Origin: Nonomuraea dietziae
GTDB lineage: Bacteria > Actinomycetota > Actinomycetes > Streptosporangiales > Streptosporangiaceae
DNA length: 64,000 bases
Direction: 5' to 3'
Assembly (NCBI RefSeq): GCF_014195505.1
Contig: NZ_JACIBV010000001.1
Span: forward strand, 6,138,001-6,202,000
A program made the position numbers and the translations under genes. Below, one piece after another: positions 39,500 to 48,303 of this stretch; the first letter of the stretch is position 1, and each line of letters starts with the position of its first letter. The notes beneath the pieces are model-generated. The model searched no databases. It worked only from the letters and a program-made list of their open reading frames with translations, and was not told the DNA's origin.

Positions 39500-40441
39500 A
39501 TGGGCCGCTATGTGATCAGGCGCCTGCTCCAGGCGATTCCTGTTCTCTTGGGTTCCACCTTCCTCATCTTCTGCACCGTCTACGCTCTACCCGGCGATCC
39601 CGTGATGATCCTGGGCGGTGAACGCAGAATCGACCCCGTGCTCGCGGCGCAGCTGCGGGAGCAGTACGGTCTCAACGATCCGCTGATCGTGCAGTACTGG
39701 AACTACATCTCGGGCGTCTTCGTCGGCGACTTCGGCGAGACCTTCCAGGGCGTGCAGGTCGCCGACCTGTTCGCGGGCAAGTTCCAGGTCACCATCCAGC
39801 TCGCGGTGACCGCCCTGATCATCGAGGCGCTCGTCGGCCTGGGTCTCGGCCTGTACGCCGCGCTGCGTCGCGGCCGCTGGCAGGACCACGCCGTCCTCGC
39901 GCTCACGCTGCTTCTTGTCTCGGTGCCCACCCTCGTGAGCGGCTTCGTCCTCCAGCTCGTCCTGGGCGTCAAGCTCAAGACCGAGCTCGGCATCGACTTC
40001 TTCCCGATCTCGGGAACCGAGGCGGGGTGGCGCAGCTTCCTCGTGCCCGGCTTCGTGCTGGCGGGGACGTCGATCGCCTACCTGGTCAGGCTCACCAGGA
40101 CCAGCCTGATGGAGACGCTCAGGGCCGACTACATCCGTACGGCCGTCGCCAAGGGCATGCCGCGCAGCAGGGTCCTCGGCAGGCACGCGTTGCGCAACTC
40201 GCTGATCCCGCTGGTCACCTATCTGGGCGCCGACCTCGGCACGCTGATGGGCGGCGCGGTGATCACCGAGGCGATCTTCAACCTGAACGGTATCGGCCAG
40301 CAGCTCTTCCAGTCGGTGGCACGGCGGGAGAACGCCGTCGTCGTCGGAGTGGTCACGGTTCTCGTCCTCGTCTACCTGCTCGCGAACCTCATCGTCGACC
40401 TGCTGTACGCCGTCCTAGACCCCAGGATCCGTTATGAGTGA
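39500..40441 (+). CDS. Peptide ABC transporter permease, OppB/DppB type
   Basis: 313 residues with six membrane helices. The N-terminal RRLLQAIPVLLGSTFLIF is the classical DppB/OppB start. The EAA loop for ATPase contact reads RADYIRTAVAKGMPRSRVLG, followed by RHALRNSLIPLVTYLGADLG. Together with OppC it forms the channel. Its stop overlaps the next start by 8 bases (ATGAGTGA), giving coupled translation. Confidence 0.95.
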   Translation: MGRYVIRRLLQAIPVLLGSTFLIFCTVYALPGDPVMILGGERRIDPVLAAQLREQYGLNDPLIVQYWNYISGVFVGDFGETFQGVQVADLFAGKFQVTIQLAVTALIIEALVGLGLGLYAALRRGRWQDHAVLALTLLLVSVPTLVSGFVLQLVLGVKLKTELGIDFFPISGTEAGWRSFLVPGFVLAGTSIAYLVRLTRTSLMETLRADYIRTAVAKGMPRSRVLGRHALRNSLIPLVTYLGADLGTLMGGAVITEAIFNLNGIGQQLFQSVARRENAVVVGVVTVLVLVYLLANLIVDLLYAVLDPRIRYE

Positions 40442-41351
40442 GCTGAACACTGCGGTGCAGGAGCCGAAGGCTCACCCGCGCAGGAAGCAGAAGGAGAAGA
40501 AGCCGAACAGCCTGTGGTCGGACGCGTGGTACGACCTGCGCAGGAACAAGGTGTTCCTGGTCGGCACGGCCATCGCCATCCTCCTGATCCTCATGGCGAT
40601 CATGCCGGGAGTGTTCGCGCCGCAGAACCCCTTGGCGTGCAACCTGGTCGACGCCAGGCAGGGCATCAGCTCCGAGCACTGGTTCGGCATCGACAACCAG
40701 GGTTGCGACACCTTCTCACGGGTCATCCACGGCGCCAGGATCTCGATCCTCGTCGGCCTGCTGACCTCGGTGGTGACCGGTCTGGTCGGTGGCGTCCTCG
40801 GGCTGATCGCCGGGTTCTACGGGCGCTGGGTCGACGTGATCCTCTCCAGGCTGGCCGAGATCTTCTTCGCCATCCCCTCGATCCTCGGCGCGCTGCTCCT
40901 GCTGTCGGCCGTCGGCAGGGACGCCGCGGGCGTGTGGACGGTCGTGCTCGCGCTGGCGATCCTGGCCTGGCCGATGGTCCTGCGCATCATGCGCGCGGCC
41001 GTCATCACCGCCAAGAGCCAGGACTACGTGACCGCGGCGCGCGCGCTGGGCGCGAGCCCGTTCAGGATCTCGGTGCGGCACATCCTGCCGAACGCCGTCG
41101 CCCCCGTCATCGTGGTCTGCACGATGAACCTGGGCGTGTTCATCGCGGGCGAGGCGGCGCTGTCGTTCCTCGGTGTCGGCATCCAGTCGCCCAACATCTC
41201 GTGGGGTCTGATGATCGCCGACGCGCGCAACCGGTTCCTCATGGCGCCGGAGCCGCTGATCTTCCCGGCGATCTTCCTGAGCATCACGGTGCTGAGCTTC
41301 GTCATGATCGGCGACGCCGTACGAGACGCACTCGACCCGAAGCTGCGATAG
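40434..41351 (+). CDS. Peptide ABC transporter permease, OppC/DppC type
   Basis: 305 residues; an N-terminal OppC_N helix (VFLVGTAIAILLILMAIMPG), a periplasmic-side segment with EHWFGIDNQGCDTFSRVIHG, then five further helices. The EAA loop is SQDYVTAARALGASPFRI followed by RHILPNAVAPVIV. All usual permease features are present, and it pairs with the upstream permease. It is 16 bases from the first ATPase gene. Confidence 0.95.
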   Translation: MSELNTAVQEPKAHPRRKQKEKKPNSLWSDAWYDLRRNKVFLVGTAIAILLILMAIMPGVFAPQNPLACNLVDARQGISSEHWFGIDNQGCDTFSRVIHGARISILVGLLTSVVTGLVGGVLGLIAGFYGRWVDVILSRLAEIFFAIPSILGALLLLSAVGRDAAGVWTVVLALAILAWPMVLRIMRAAVITAKSQDYVTAARALGASPFRISVRHILPNAVAPVIVVCTMNLGVFIAGEAALSFLGVGIQSPNISWGLMIADARNRFLMAPEPLIFPAIFLSITVLSFVMIGDAVRDALDPKLR

Positions 41352-41367
41352 AGAGGGGGGAATCGCG

Positions 41368-42408
41368 ATGAAGAAGAGGTCAGCAACGGACGTGCTGCCC
41401 GCCGAGGGAGGGCTGGGCAACGAGCCGCTGCTCACTGTCGACAACCTGCACGTGGAGTTCCACACCAGGGCGGGCATCGTCAGGGCGGTCAACGGCGTCA
41501 GCTACTCGCTGAGCGCCGGCGAGACGCTCGCCGTCCTCGGCGAGTCGGGCTCGGGCAAGTCCGTGACCGCTCAGGCGATCATGGGCATCCTCGACATGCC
41601 GCCCGCGGTGATCCCCAAGGGGGAGATCCGCTTCCACGGCACCAACCTGCTCACGCTCTCGGAGGAGGGCAGGACCCAGGTCCGCGGCGAGCGGATCGCG
41701 ATGATCTTCCAGGACGCGCTCTCCGCGCTCAACCCGGTCTTCACCGTGGGCTGGCAGATCAGCGAGATGTTCAGGGTGCACAGGGGGATGAGCAAGCGCG
41801 ACGGCATGAAGAAGGCCGTCGAGCTGATGGACAAGGTCCGCATCCCCGCGGCCCGGCAGCGCGTCAACGACTACCCGCACCAGTTCTCCGGCGGCATGCG
41901 CCAGCGCATCATGATCGCGATGTCGATCGCGCTGGACCCCGAGGTGCTGATCGCCGACGAGCCGACCACCGCGCTCGACGTGACCGTGCAGGCCCAGATC
42001 ATGGAGCTCCTGGCGGAGCTCCAGCGCGAGAGCAACATGGGCCTGATCCTGATCACTCACGATCTCGGCGTGGTCGCCGACGTCGCCGACAAGATCTCGG
42101 TCATGTACGCGGGGCGCATCGTCGAGAACGCCCCGGTGCACGACATCTACAAGGCCCCCGCGCACCCGTACTCCAAGGGCCTGCTGGACTCGATCCCCAG
42201 GGTCGACCACAAGGGCCAGGAGCTCTACGCGATCAAGGGCCTGCCGCCCAACCTGCTCGACATGCCGACCGGCTGCGCCTTCCATCCCCGGTGTCCCTAC
42301 CGGCAGGACAACTGCGTGACCGACGTCCCCCCGCTCTACGAGATCAGCGGCGTGCGCAGCAGCGCCTGCCACTACTGGAGGGAGGTCCTCGATGGCAGCC
42401 GCGGCTGA
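41368..42408 (+). CDS. Peptide ABC transporter ATPase, OppD/DppD type
   Basis: 346 residues: Walker A GESGSGKS at 58-65, signature FSGGMRQR, Walker [14 protein letters not shown]-loop ITHDLG, and the oligopeptide-transporter C-terminal extension with four cysteines ([14 protein letters not shown] and later C), which in homologues binds an Fe4S4 cluster. ATG 41368 follows a strong GAGAGGGGGG ribosome site. It overlaps the next gene by 17 bases. Confidence 0.95.
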   Translation: MKKRSATDVLPAEGGLGNEPLLTVDNLHVEFHTRAGIVRAVNGVSYSLSAGETLAVLGESGSGKSVTAQAIMGILDMPPAVIPKGEIRFHGTNLLTLSEEGRTQVRGERIAMIFQDALSALNPVFTVGWQISEMFRVHRGMSKRDGMKKAVELMDKVRIPAARQRVNDYPHQFSGGMRQRIMIAMSIALDPEVLIADEPTTALDVTVQAQIMELLAELQRESNMGLILITHDLGVVADVADKISVMYAGRIVENAPVHDIYKAPAHPYSKGLLDSIPRVDHKGQELYAIKGLPPNLLDMPTGCAFHPRCPYRQDNCVTDVPPLYEISGVRSSACHYWREVLDGSRG

Positions 42409-43408
42409 CCGCATCCTCGAGGTCCGCGACCTGGTCAAGCACTTCCCCCTGACGAGTGGCGTCGTGCTCAAGCGGCAGATCGGCGCGATCAAGGCCGTCG
42501 ACGGCGTCTCGTTCGACCTGAACAGGGGCGAGACCCTGGGCATCGTCGGCGAGTCCGGGTGCGGCAAGTCGACGCTGGCCAAGCTGCTGATGGCGCTGGA
42601 GCGGCCGACCTCGGGCTCGGTCAAGGTCAACGGGCGCGAGATCGCCAACGCCAGGGGCGGCGAGCTCAAGCGGATGCGCCGCAACATCCAGATGGTGATG
42701 CAGGATCCCTACACCTCGCTGAACCCCAGGATGACCGTCGGCGACATCGTCGGCGAGCCGTACGACATCCACACGGAGGTCGCGCCGAAGGGTGACCGTC
42801 GCAAGAAGGTGCAGGAGCTGCTGGAGGTGGTCGGCCTCAACCCCGACCACATCAACCGCTACCCGCACCAGTTCTCCGGCGGTCAGCGTCAGCGCATCGG
42901 CATCGCCAGGGGCCTGGCGCTCCAGCCCGAGGTCATCGTCTGCGACGAGCCCGTCTCGGCGCTGGACGTGTCGATCCAGGCGCAGGTCATCAACCTGCTG
43001 GAGCGGCTGCAGCGCGAGTTCAGCCTGGCCTACATCTTCATCGCCCACGACCTGTCGGTGGTGCGCCACATCTCCGACCGGGTGGGCGTGATGTACCTGG
43101 GCAAGTTCGTCGAGCTCGGCAAGGACGCCGAGATCTACGACAGGCCCGCCCATCCCTACACCCAGGCGCTGCTGTCGGCCGTGCCCGTGCCCGACCCCGA
43201 GGGGCGCGAGCAGCGTGAGCGGATCATCCTGCAGGGTGACCCGCCCTCGCCCGCCAACCCGCCGTCGGGCTGCCGCTTCCGCACCAGGTGCTGGAAGGCG
43301 CAGGAGATCTGCGCCGAGCAGGAGCCGCTGCTGCAGATCAGGCCGGGCACGGCGCACGCGAGCGCGTGCCACTTCGCCGAGACGCACGACGTGGTGCACG
43401 TCAACTGA
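42392..43408 (+). CDS. Peptide ABC transporter ATPase, OppF/DppF type
   Basis: 338 residues: Walker [27 protein letters not shown], Walker [14 protein letters not shown]-loop IAHDLS, and a C-terminal oligopeptide domain with cysteines ([14 protein letters not shown]). It forms the heterodimeric motor with the preceding ATPase and completes a five-gene peptide importer. A terminator hairpin follows directly. Confidence 0.95.
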   Translation: MAAAADRILEVRDLVKHFPLTSGVVLKRQIGAIKAVDGVSFDLNRGETLGIVGESGCGKSTLAKLLMALERPTSGSVKVNGREIANARGGELKRMRRNIQMVMQDPYTSLNPRMTVGDIVGEPYDIHTEVAPKGDRRKKVQELLEVVGLNPDHINRYPHQFSGGQRQRIGIARGLALQPEVIVCDEPVSALDVSIQAQVINLLERLQREFSLAYIFIAHDLSVVRHISDRVGVMYLGKFVELGKDAEIYDRPAHPYTQALLSAVPVPDPEGREQRERIILQGDPPSPANPPSGCRFRTRCWKAQEICAEQEPLLQIRPGTAHASACHFAETHDVVHVN

Positions 43409-43413
43409 GTGAG

Positions 43414-43448
43414 AAGGGTGAGCCCTCGGCGGCGAGGGCTCACCCCTT
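43414..43448. terminator. Terminator hairpin after the peptide importer operon
   Basis: A 15-bp stem with one bulged base (AAGGGTGAGCCCTCG at 43414-43428; complement at 43433-43448), ending CCCCTT. It lies between the convergent importer and thiolase genes and can act for both. Confidence 0.85.
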
Positions 43449-43516
43449 CAGCGGACGGCGACGATCCCTTTCAGCGCACGGCGACGATCCCTTTCAGCGC
43501 ACGGCGACGATCGCCG
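43448..43516 (-). repeat. Triplicated 3' end of the thiolase gene (23-bp unit)
   Basis: Three head-to-tail units of exactly 23 bases at 43448, 43471 and 43494. The third is the real gene end (IVAVR and TGA on the minus strand); the other two repeat those codons and the stop. Unit 2 differs from the gene copy in only its last three bases, and unit 1 by one more base (CGGACGG for CGCACGG). The period is not a multiple of 3. Confidence 0.95.
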
Positions 43517-44669
43517 AGCCGTGGCCGAACAGGCCCTGGTTGACCGCGATGGCGGCCAGGGCGCCCTCGACCTGGCGGGCGCCGGCCTCTCCGCGCAGCT
43601 GCCAGGTCAGCTCGCACACCTGGGCGATGGCCTGGGCGGGGATCGCCTCGCCGAAGGAGGCCAGACCGCCGGAGGGGTTCACCGGGATCCTGCCGCCGAG
43701 CGCGGTGTCGCCGGCCCTGAGCAGCTTGTCGGCCTCGCCCGTGGCGCACAGGCCGAGATCCTCCATCCAGTCCAGCTCCAGCGCCGTGGAAAGGTCGTAC
43801 ACCTCGGCGAAGGACAGCTCCTCGGGCCCCAGGCCCGCCTCCTCGTACGCCGCCAGCGCCAGGGCCGTGCGGAAGGGCACGCTCTCCCGCACGGGCGGGT
43901 CGGTGGCGAAGTCGGGCAGGTCGAGAACGGTCTTGGGATAGGTCGGGGTGACCGTGGAGATCGCGGCGAGCGTGACGGGGGAGCGGACGCCCAGCCTGCG
44001 CGCGTAGGCGGCGGAGGCCAGGACCACCGCCGCGCCGCCGTCGGAGGTGGCGCAGATGTCCATGAGCCTCAGCGGATCGGCGACCATCGGTGAGGCGAGC
44101 ACCTGCTCGGCGGTGACGGGCGTGCGGTAGCGGGCGTTGGGGTTCAGCGCTCCCGCCAGCGCGTTCTTGACCTTGACGGCGGCGAAGTCGGCGGGTGTCG
44201 AGCCGTACAGGGCCATGCGCCTGCGGGCGTAGAGCGCGAAGTAGGCCGGGTTCGTGGCGCCGAGGAGGCGGAAGCGCAGCCAGTCGGGATCGTCCGGCCT
44301 GTCTCCTCCGACGGGGGTGAAGAAGCCCTTGGGGGTGGAGTCGGCGCCGACCACCAGGGCGACGTCGCACAGGCCTGCGAGGATCCTGGCGCGGGCCAGG
44401 TCCACGGCCTGGGCGCCGGAGGCGCACGCCGCGTAGCAGGAGGCGACGCGGGCGCCCGACCAGCCGAGCGCGCGGGCGTAGGTCGCGCCCGCGACGAAGC
44501 CGGGGTAGCCGTTCCTGATGGTGTCGGCGCCCACCACGAACTGCACGTCGGACCAGGCGACGCCGGCGTCGGCGAGCGCGGCCCTGGCGGCGGCCACGCC
44601 GTACTCCTGGAAGGGCCTGCCCTGCTTGCCCCACGGGTGCATGCCCGCGCCGATCACGACCACGCTCAT
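43494..44669 (-). CDS. Thiolase-like lipid-transfer protein (Ltp/SCP-X type)
   Basis: 391 residues of the thiolase superfamily. The nucleophile region ASCYAACASGAQAVDLARA keeps a Cys, while the C-terminal block reads NPSGGLASFGEAIPAQAI, where the classical GHP histidine is replaced by GEA. Loss of that residue is typical of lipid-transfer/aldolase members that act with DUF35 partners rather than as true thiolases. The ATG at 44669 overlaps the stop of the DUF35 gene (ATGA). In mycobacteria similar Ltp-DUF35 pairs cleave steroid or acyl side chains; the substrate here is unknown, and no other steroid genes are nearby. The gene's 3' end is triplicated. Confidence 0.85.
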   Translation of the reverse strand: MSVVVIGAGMHPWGKQGRPFQEYGVAAARAALADAGVAWSDVQFVVGADTIRNGYPGFVAGATYARALGWSGARVASCYAACASGAQAVDLARARILAGLCDVALVVGADSTPKGFFTPVGGDRPDDPDWLRFRLLGATNPAYFALYARRRMALYGSTPADFAAVKVKNALAGALNPNARYRTPVTAEQVLASPMVADPLRLMDICATSDGGAAVVLASAAYARRLGVRSPVTLAAISTVTPTYPKTVLDLPDFATDPPVRESVPFRTALALAAYEEAGLGPEELSFAEVYDLSTALELDWMEDLGLCATGEADKLLRAGDTALGGRIPVNPSGGLASFGEAIPAQAIAQVCELTWQLRGEAGARQVEGALAAIAVNQGLFGHGSAIVAVR

Positions 44670-45049
44670 CGCGGCGGCCCCCACATCCACACGCTCGGCC
44701 CGTCGGCGAGCGTGCCCTCTGTCAGTTCCAGCTCCATGCCGACCCGCAGGTCCTCGACGGCCAGGCCCTTGACCTGGCCGAGCACCACGATGCGCTCGCG
44801 TTCCAGCTCCACGGCCGCCAGCGTCACCGGCACGTACGGCTCGGCGGACACGAACGGCGCGGGCGGCGGATAGCAGGCGTTGGTGTAGGACCACACGGTG
44901 CCGCGTCTGGACAGCCGCTCCTCCACGAGCTCCTCGCCCTCGCAGCGCGGATCGCGGCAGAAGCCGTGGTGCGGAGGGAAAAAGACGGCCTGGCATGAGG
45001 TGCAGCGGGTGCCGAGCAGGTGGGTGCCGTCGAACCAGCCGGGGATCAT
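44666..45049 (-). CDS. Zn-ribbon/OB-fold (DUF35) protein
   Basis: 127 residues: an N-terminal rubredoxin-like zinc ribbon (CTSCQAVFFPP near residue 17 and FCRDPRCEGEE) and a C-terminal OB-fold (GTVWSYTNACYPPPAPFVSA; PVTLAAVELERERIVVLGQV; VGMELELTEG). DUF35 proteins bind acyl-CoA and form complexes with thiolase-like partners, matching the overlapping downstream gene. ATG 45049 (MIPGWFDGTHLLG) matches family starts; GTG 45064 would add five residues and overlap the upstream palindrome. Confidence 0.88.
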   Translation of the reverse strand: MIPGWFDGTHLLGTRCTSCQAVFFPPHHGFCRDPRCEGEELVEERLSRRGTVWSYTNACYPPPAPFVSAEPYVPVTLAAVELERERIVVLGQVKGLAVEDLRVGMELELTEGTLADGPSVWMWGPPR

Positions 45050-45065
45050 AGAAGGCAGTATCACA

Positions 45066-45088
45066 CAAGCGCTTGCTAGGTTCCTAGC
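45066..45088. promoter_or_regulatory. Overlapping palindromes upstream of DUF35-thiolase genes
   Basis: CAAGCGCTTG (45066-45075) is a perfect 10-bp palindrome of the sort bound by TetR-family regulators of acyl-CoA catabolism. GCTAGGTTCCTAGC (45075-45088) is an adjacent 6-bp-arm inverted repeat that includes the mycosin stop codon. Function is inferred only. Confidence 0.45.
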
Positions 45089-46217
45089 GTCGTCCGCGCC
45101 CGCCGAGGACCACGACCCTGGCGGCCATCGCCGTCGCGAGCGCGAGCAGGGCGGTGATCACGACGGCCCTGGAGTCGGGGGCGGCCGCCGCAGGGCCGCC
45201 GCCGAAGTAGGGGGCCAGGCGCCGATTCTCGGCTGGTGAGCGGGTGGCCAGGCGTTCGGCGGCGTCGAGAGCCAGGGCCGCGTTCACCACCCCGTGCCCG
45301 TATGACCTGCTGTGCCCCTTCCTGCCCGCGCTGGCCTCGATCGCCCGCCGTACCTGTAAGGGGGTCAGGCCGGGCTGGGCGGACCTGATGAGCGCGGCGA
45401 TGCCCGCCACCATCGCGGCGGCCGAGCTGGTGCCGTCGCCGATCACGTACGAGTCGGAGCCGTCGGCGCTGACGATCTGGCTGCCCGGCGCGACCACCGA
45501 CAGGTACTCCCTGCGGTTGGAGAAGCCGGCCACCTTCAGCTTCCTGTCCACCGCGCCGACCGCGATCACGCCTGGGTAGGCGGCGGGGAAGTTCTTCTTG
45601 TTGGGTCCGTCGCCGTCGTTGCCCGCCGAGGCGACCAGGACCGCGCCGGCCGCCAGGGCGTACTGCACCGCCTCCTCCTCGTCCGCCGAGCCCTCCCACG
45701 TGCCGCTCCCGCCGCCGAGCGACATGCTGATCACCTTGGCGCCGTGGTCGACGGCGTAGCGGATCCCCCTGGCCAGGGAGTCGCGCCCGCGGGCCCTCGT
45801 GCGCTGCTGCTCGCGCCGCGGGTCGTCGTTCTCCAGCGTGACGCGCACCGACAGCACGGTGGACTCGGGGGCGATGCCGATGACCCCCTCCGCCCTGTCC
45901 TCGCCGTGCCCGCGACCGGCGATCAGGCTGGCCATCGCCGTGCCGTGGTGCCCCCAGCGGTCCCTGCCCGTCTGCCCCGTGAGGTCGGGGCCCTTGACGA
46001 CGGCGCCGGCGAGGTCGGGGTGGCGGGCGTCGACGCCGGTGTCGAGCACCGCCACCGTCACGCCCCTGCCCTTGCTGACCCGCCACGCCTTGGCCATGTC
46101 GAGCGGCGCGAGCTGCCACTGCCGTTCGCGGGCGGTGGCGGCCACGTCGTCGGCCGCGGTGGGCGCGCTCGTGACGAGCAGCAGGACCGTCAGCAGCCCC
46201 GTGAACACCGCCCTCAT
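45084..46217 (-). CDS. Mycosin-like S8 subtilisin protease, membrane anchored
   Basis: 377 residues. Signal peptide (MRAVFTGLLTVLLLVTSAPT), then a subtilisin domain with the catalytic triad Asp in VAVLDTGVDARHPDL, His in GHHGTAMASLIAG and Ser in GDGTSSAAAMVAG; the oxyanion Asn is in SAGNDGDGP. A C-terminal helix (AVVITALLALATAMAARVVV) ends in arginines, giving the type I topology of type VII secretion mycosins. No ESX genes (EccB-E, EsxA/B) are in view, so it is an orphan. Its ATG overlaps the stop of the upstream secreted-protein gene (ATGA), so the two are co-translated. Confidence 0.88.
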   Translation of the reverse strand: MRAVFTGLLTVLLLVTSAPTAADDVAATARERQWQLAPLDMAKAWRVSKGRGVTVAVLDTGVDARHPDLAGAVVKGPDLTGQTGRDRWGHHGTAMASLIAGRGHGEDRAEGVIGIAPESTVLSVRVTLENDDPRREQQRTRARGRDSLARGIRYAVDHGAKVISMSLGGGSGTWEGSADEEEAVQYALAAGAVLVASAGNDGDGPNKKNFPAAYPGVIAVGAVDRKLKVAGFSNRREYLSVVAPGSQIVSADGSDSYVIGDGTSSAAAMVAGIAALIRSAQPGLTPLQVRRAIEASAGRKGHSRSYGHGVVNAALALDAAERLATRSPAENRRLAPYFGGGPAAAAPDSRAVVITALLALATAMAARVVVLGGRGRR

Positions 46218-46801
46218 CCGGTGAGCCGCCGATGGAGCGCCCTGGCGAGCTGCTCGGCCACGCCGCGTAGGCGTGGCGTGGCGGCCAGGCCCCTGGTGTA
46301 CGGCCTGCCGTCGCTGTAGCCGGCGGCGGTGAGCACGACGTAGCGCTCTCGCCCGCTCTCCCTCGCGCCGGTGGTGTACTGGCGCTGCCCGAACAGCTCG
46401 GCGGGGCCGCCCTGGACGGGGTAGGGCCGCACGGTGGCGGGCCTCGCGTTCGGGCTCCGCCCGGCGGGCGGCGCGCTCGGCCCCGCGGGTGGCGGGCCGG
46501 TGAGGACGGCGATGCCCGCCGTGGCGACGAAGGTCTGGGTGCTCTCGGTGTAGGTGGCGCGCAGGGCGGTCACGCAGCCGGGCAGGCGGGCGCCGTCCTG
46601 GAAGGCGGCGGCGCACGGGGACTCGGGGGCGATGCCGACCAGAACGTAGGTGGTGCGGGCGCCTGAGGGGGTGGTGCCCGGCAGCTGGGCGGGGAAGATC
46701 TCGGTGGCGGGCCACAGGCGCCAGCGGTCGGATACGGCCGGCTCGGCCGGTGGCCAGAGCATGGTCATGATGGGGATCAGAGCGATGGACAGTCGGATCA
46801 C
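46214..46801 (-). CDS. Hypothetical secreted or membrane-anchored protein coupled to mycosin
   Basis: 195 residues with an N-terminal hydrophobic segment (VIRLSIALIPIMTMLWPPAE), then a proline-rich middle (TGPPPAGPSAPPAGRSP) and a C-terminal part with RYVVLTAAGYSDGRPYTRGL. Three cysteines (CAAAF, GCVTA) may form a disulfide. GTG 46801 has GAGG upstream. I do not recognise the family. Its tight coupling with the mycosin suggests it is a partner or substrate of that protease; this is inference from position only. Confidence 0.75.
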   Translation of the reverse strand: MIRLSIALIPIMTMLWPPAEPAVSDRWRLWPATEIFPAQLPGTTPSGARTTYVLVGIAPESPCAAAFQDGARLPGCVTALRATYTESTQTFVATAGIAVLTGPPPAGPSAPPAGRSPNARPATVRPYPVQGGPAELFGQRQYTTGARESGRERYVVLTAAGYSDGRPYTRGLAATPRLRGVAEQLARALHRRLTG

Positions 46802-46964
46802 GTCGACCTCGAAGGGAGGGGGAGAGGGACGCATTCGCGGTGCATTCTGGCACGCGACCGATGATTCAATCCGACGGTTCGGTAAACAGTCCGATACGCG
46901 GAGTAGTTGCCACTTTCACCCCTTCAACCACATGCACCCCGTTTGTCCCCTGGGTCACCGGAGG

Positions 46965-47123
46965 TCAGGGGAGGCGGACGTTGCTGGCAGCAGGCTTCGT
47001 CCCGCGCCCGCGCCCGAGGATCAGGGGAGGGCGGAGAGGCGGACCCGGGCGGCAGGCTTCGCCACGTCCGTGCAGGGTCAGGGGAGGGCGGAGAGGCGGA
47101 CGTGGGCGCCGGGCGGCAGGCCG
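46965..47123 (-). repeat. Triplicated 3' end of the SAM hydrolase gene (56-57-bp unit)
   Basis: Three units start with the complement of a stop codon at 46965, 47021 and 47078. The last is the true gene end (VRLSALP and TGA on the minus strand). Unit 2 repeats GCCGCCCGGGTCCGCCTCTC through CGCCCTCCCCTGA and so again reads VRLSALP-stop; unit 1 reads VRLP-stop after a small deletion. Offsets are 56 and 57 bases. Confidence 0.93.
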
Positions 47124-47884
47124 AGTCGCTGGGCGGCGTCGCCCGAGTTCACGGCCAGCGCGATGAGGCCGGCCGAGTCGGTGAAGGCCACCAGGTCGCC
47201 GGGAGGCACCGCGGAGAACGACTCGCGGAAGGGCAGGGCGAGCTGCCTGCGCCCGAGCCGCACTCCCACCGTGTCGCCCACGCGGACCCCGAGCGCGGCG
47301 AGGTCGCCGGCGGGGATGGACAGCTGGGTGTTGCCGTAGCGGTCCACCGAGACGACCTCGCCCTCCACCGCCCCCTCGCGCAGGTGCGAGGTGGGCGAGG
47401 GCAGGGAGACCAGGCGCTCCAGTGACATCTCGGGCCCGACCTCGGCCAGCTTGCGCCCCATGCACAGGTGCGCGGCCACGGGCGAGAACACGTCGCGGCC
47501 GTGGAAGGTCGGCGAGACGGGGCTGAGGAACAGCTCGGTGTTGGTGATCTCGTAGGCGGCCAAGGCGCCCCCGCTGGCCCCGATCGCCCAGGAGAGCAGG
47601 CCGTTGTCGGGCCCGATGAAGATCCGGTCGCCGGCCTCGACCGCCACCGCGCGGCGGGCGCCTCCCGTGCCAGGGTCCACGATCCCGACATGGACGCCCG
47701 CGGGCAGGTAGGGAATGGTCTGCGCGAGAATCGCCGCACCCCTGCGCACATCGCCCGACGGCACCAGATGGCACACGTCGATCACGCGGGCCTGTGGCGC
47801 GATCCTGGCCATCACTCCGTGACAGGCCGCCACGTATCCGTCTTCGAGGCCGTAATCGGTGAGAAGGGAGATGACAGGGCTCAC
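47078..47884 (-). CDS. SAM hydroxide adenosyltransferase (SAM hydrolase, DUF62)
   Basis: 268 residues of the family that includes fluorinase and SAM hydroxide adenosyltransferase, which convert S-adenosylmethionine and water to adenosine and methionine. The N-terminal SLLTDYGLEDGYVAACHGVM contains the ligand Asp and the LTDYG motif; further landmarks are DPGTGGARRAVAVEAGDRIF, IGPDNGLLSWA, TFHGRDVFSPVAAHL and DRYGNTQLSI. GTG 47884 (MSPVISLLTDYG) is the likely start. The chloride or fluoride loop of halogenating members is not seen. The gene is divergent from the DUF3263 gene, and its 3' end is triplicated. Confidence 0.9.
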   Translation of the reverse strand: MSPVISLLTDYGLEDGYVAACHGVMARIAPQARVIDVCHLVPSGDVRRGAAILAQTIPYLPAGVHVGIVDPGTGGARRAVAVEAGDRIFIGPDNGLLSWAIGASGGALAAYEITNTELFLSPVSPTFHGRDVFSPVAAHLCMGRKLAEVGPEMSLERLVSLPSPTSHLREGAVEGEVVSVDRYGNTQLSIPAGDLAALGVRVGDTVGVRLGRRQLALPFRESFSAVPPGDLVAFTDSAGLIALAVNSGDAAQRLGLPPGAHVRLSALP

Positions 47885-47976
47885 ACTTGGCGACTGTACG
47901 TCTCCGCAACCGTCGTGAACACCCGCACTTGGGAGATTACGATGGGCCACGGGCCGCGCTGACCGAGGAGGAGACC

Positions 47977-48279
47977 ATGGACACTGCACCGGTAAGCGGT
48001 GACAGTGCTGCCCAGGAACCGCCGCGCAAGCCCCTGTCCGAGCGCGACCTCCAGCTCCTCGCCTTCGAGCGCCAGTGGTGGCGTCACGCGGGCGCCAAGG
48101 AGCACGCCATCCGCGAGACCTTCGGGTTCTCCGCCACCCGCTACTACCAGTTGCTGGGTGATCTCATCGACAGGCCGGAGGCGATGGAGCACGACCCGAT
48201 GCTGGTCAAACGCCTGCGCAGGCTGCGGGCGAGCAGGCAGAAGGAACGCGCGGCCCGCAGACTGGGCATGCGCCCCTGA
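47977..48279 (+). CDS. DUF3263 helix-turn-helix protein
   Basis: 100 residues. LSERDLQLLAFERQWWRHAG, then AKEHAIRETFGFSATRYYQL and LGDLIDRPEAMEHDPMLVKR match the DUF3263 domain, a small actinobacterial helix-turn-helix fold resembling sigma region 4; the C-terminal tail is basic (RRLRASRQKERAARRLG). It probably binds DNA, but the target is unknown. The ATG follows GAGGAGGAG. Confidence 0.9.
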   Translation: MDTAPVSGDSAAQEPPRKPLSERDLQLLAFERQWWRHAGAKEHAIRETFGFSATRYYQLLGDLIDRPEAMEHDPMLVKRLRRLRASRQKERAARRLGMRP

Positions 48280-48303
48280 CTGCCTGGGTACGGCAGGCGC
48301 GTG

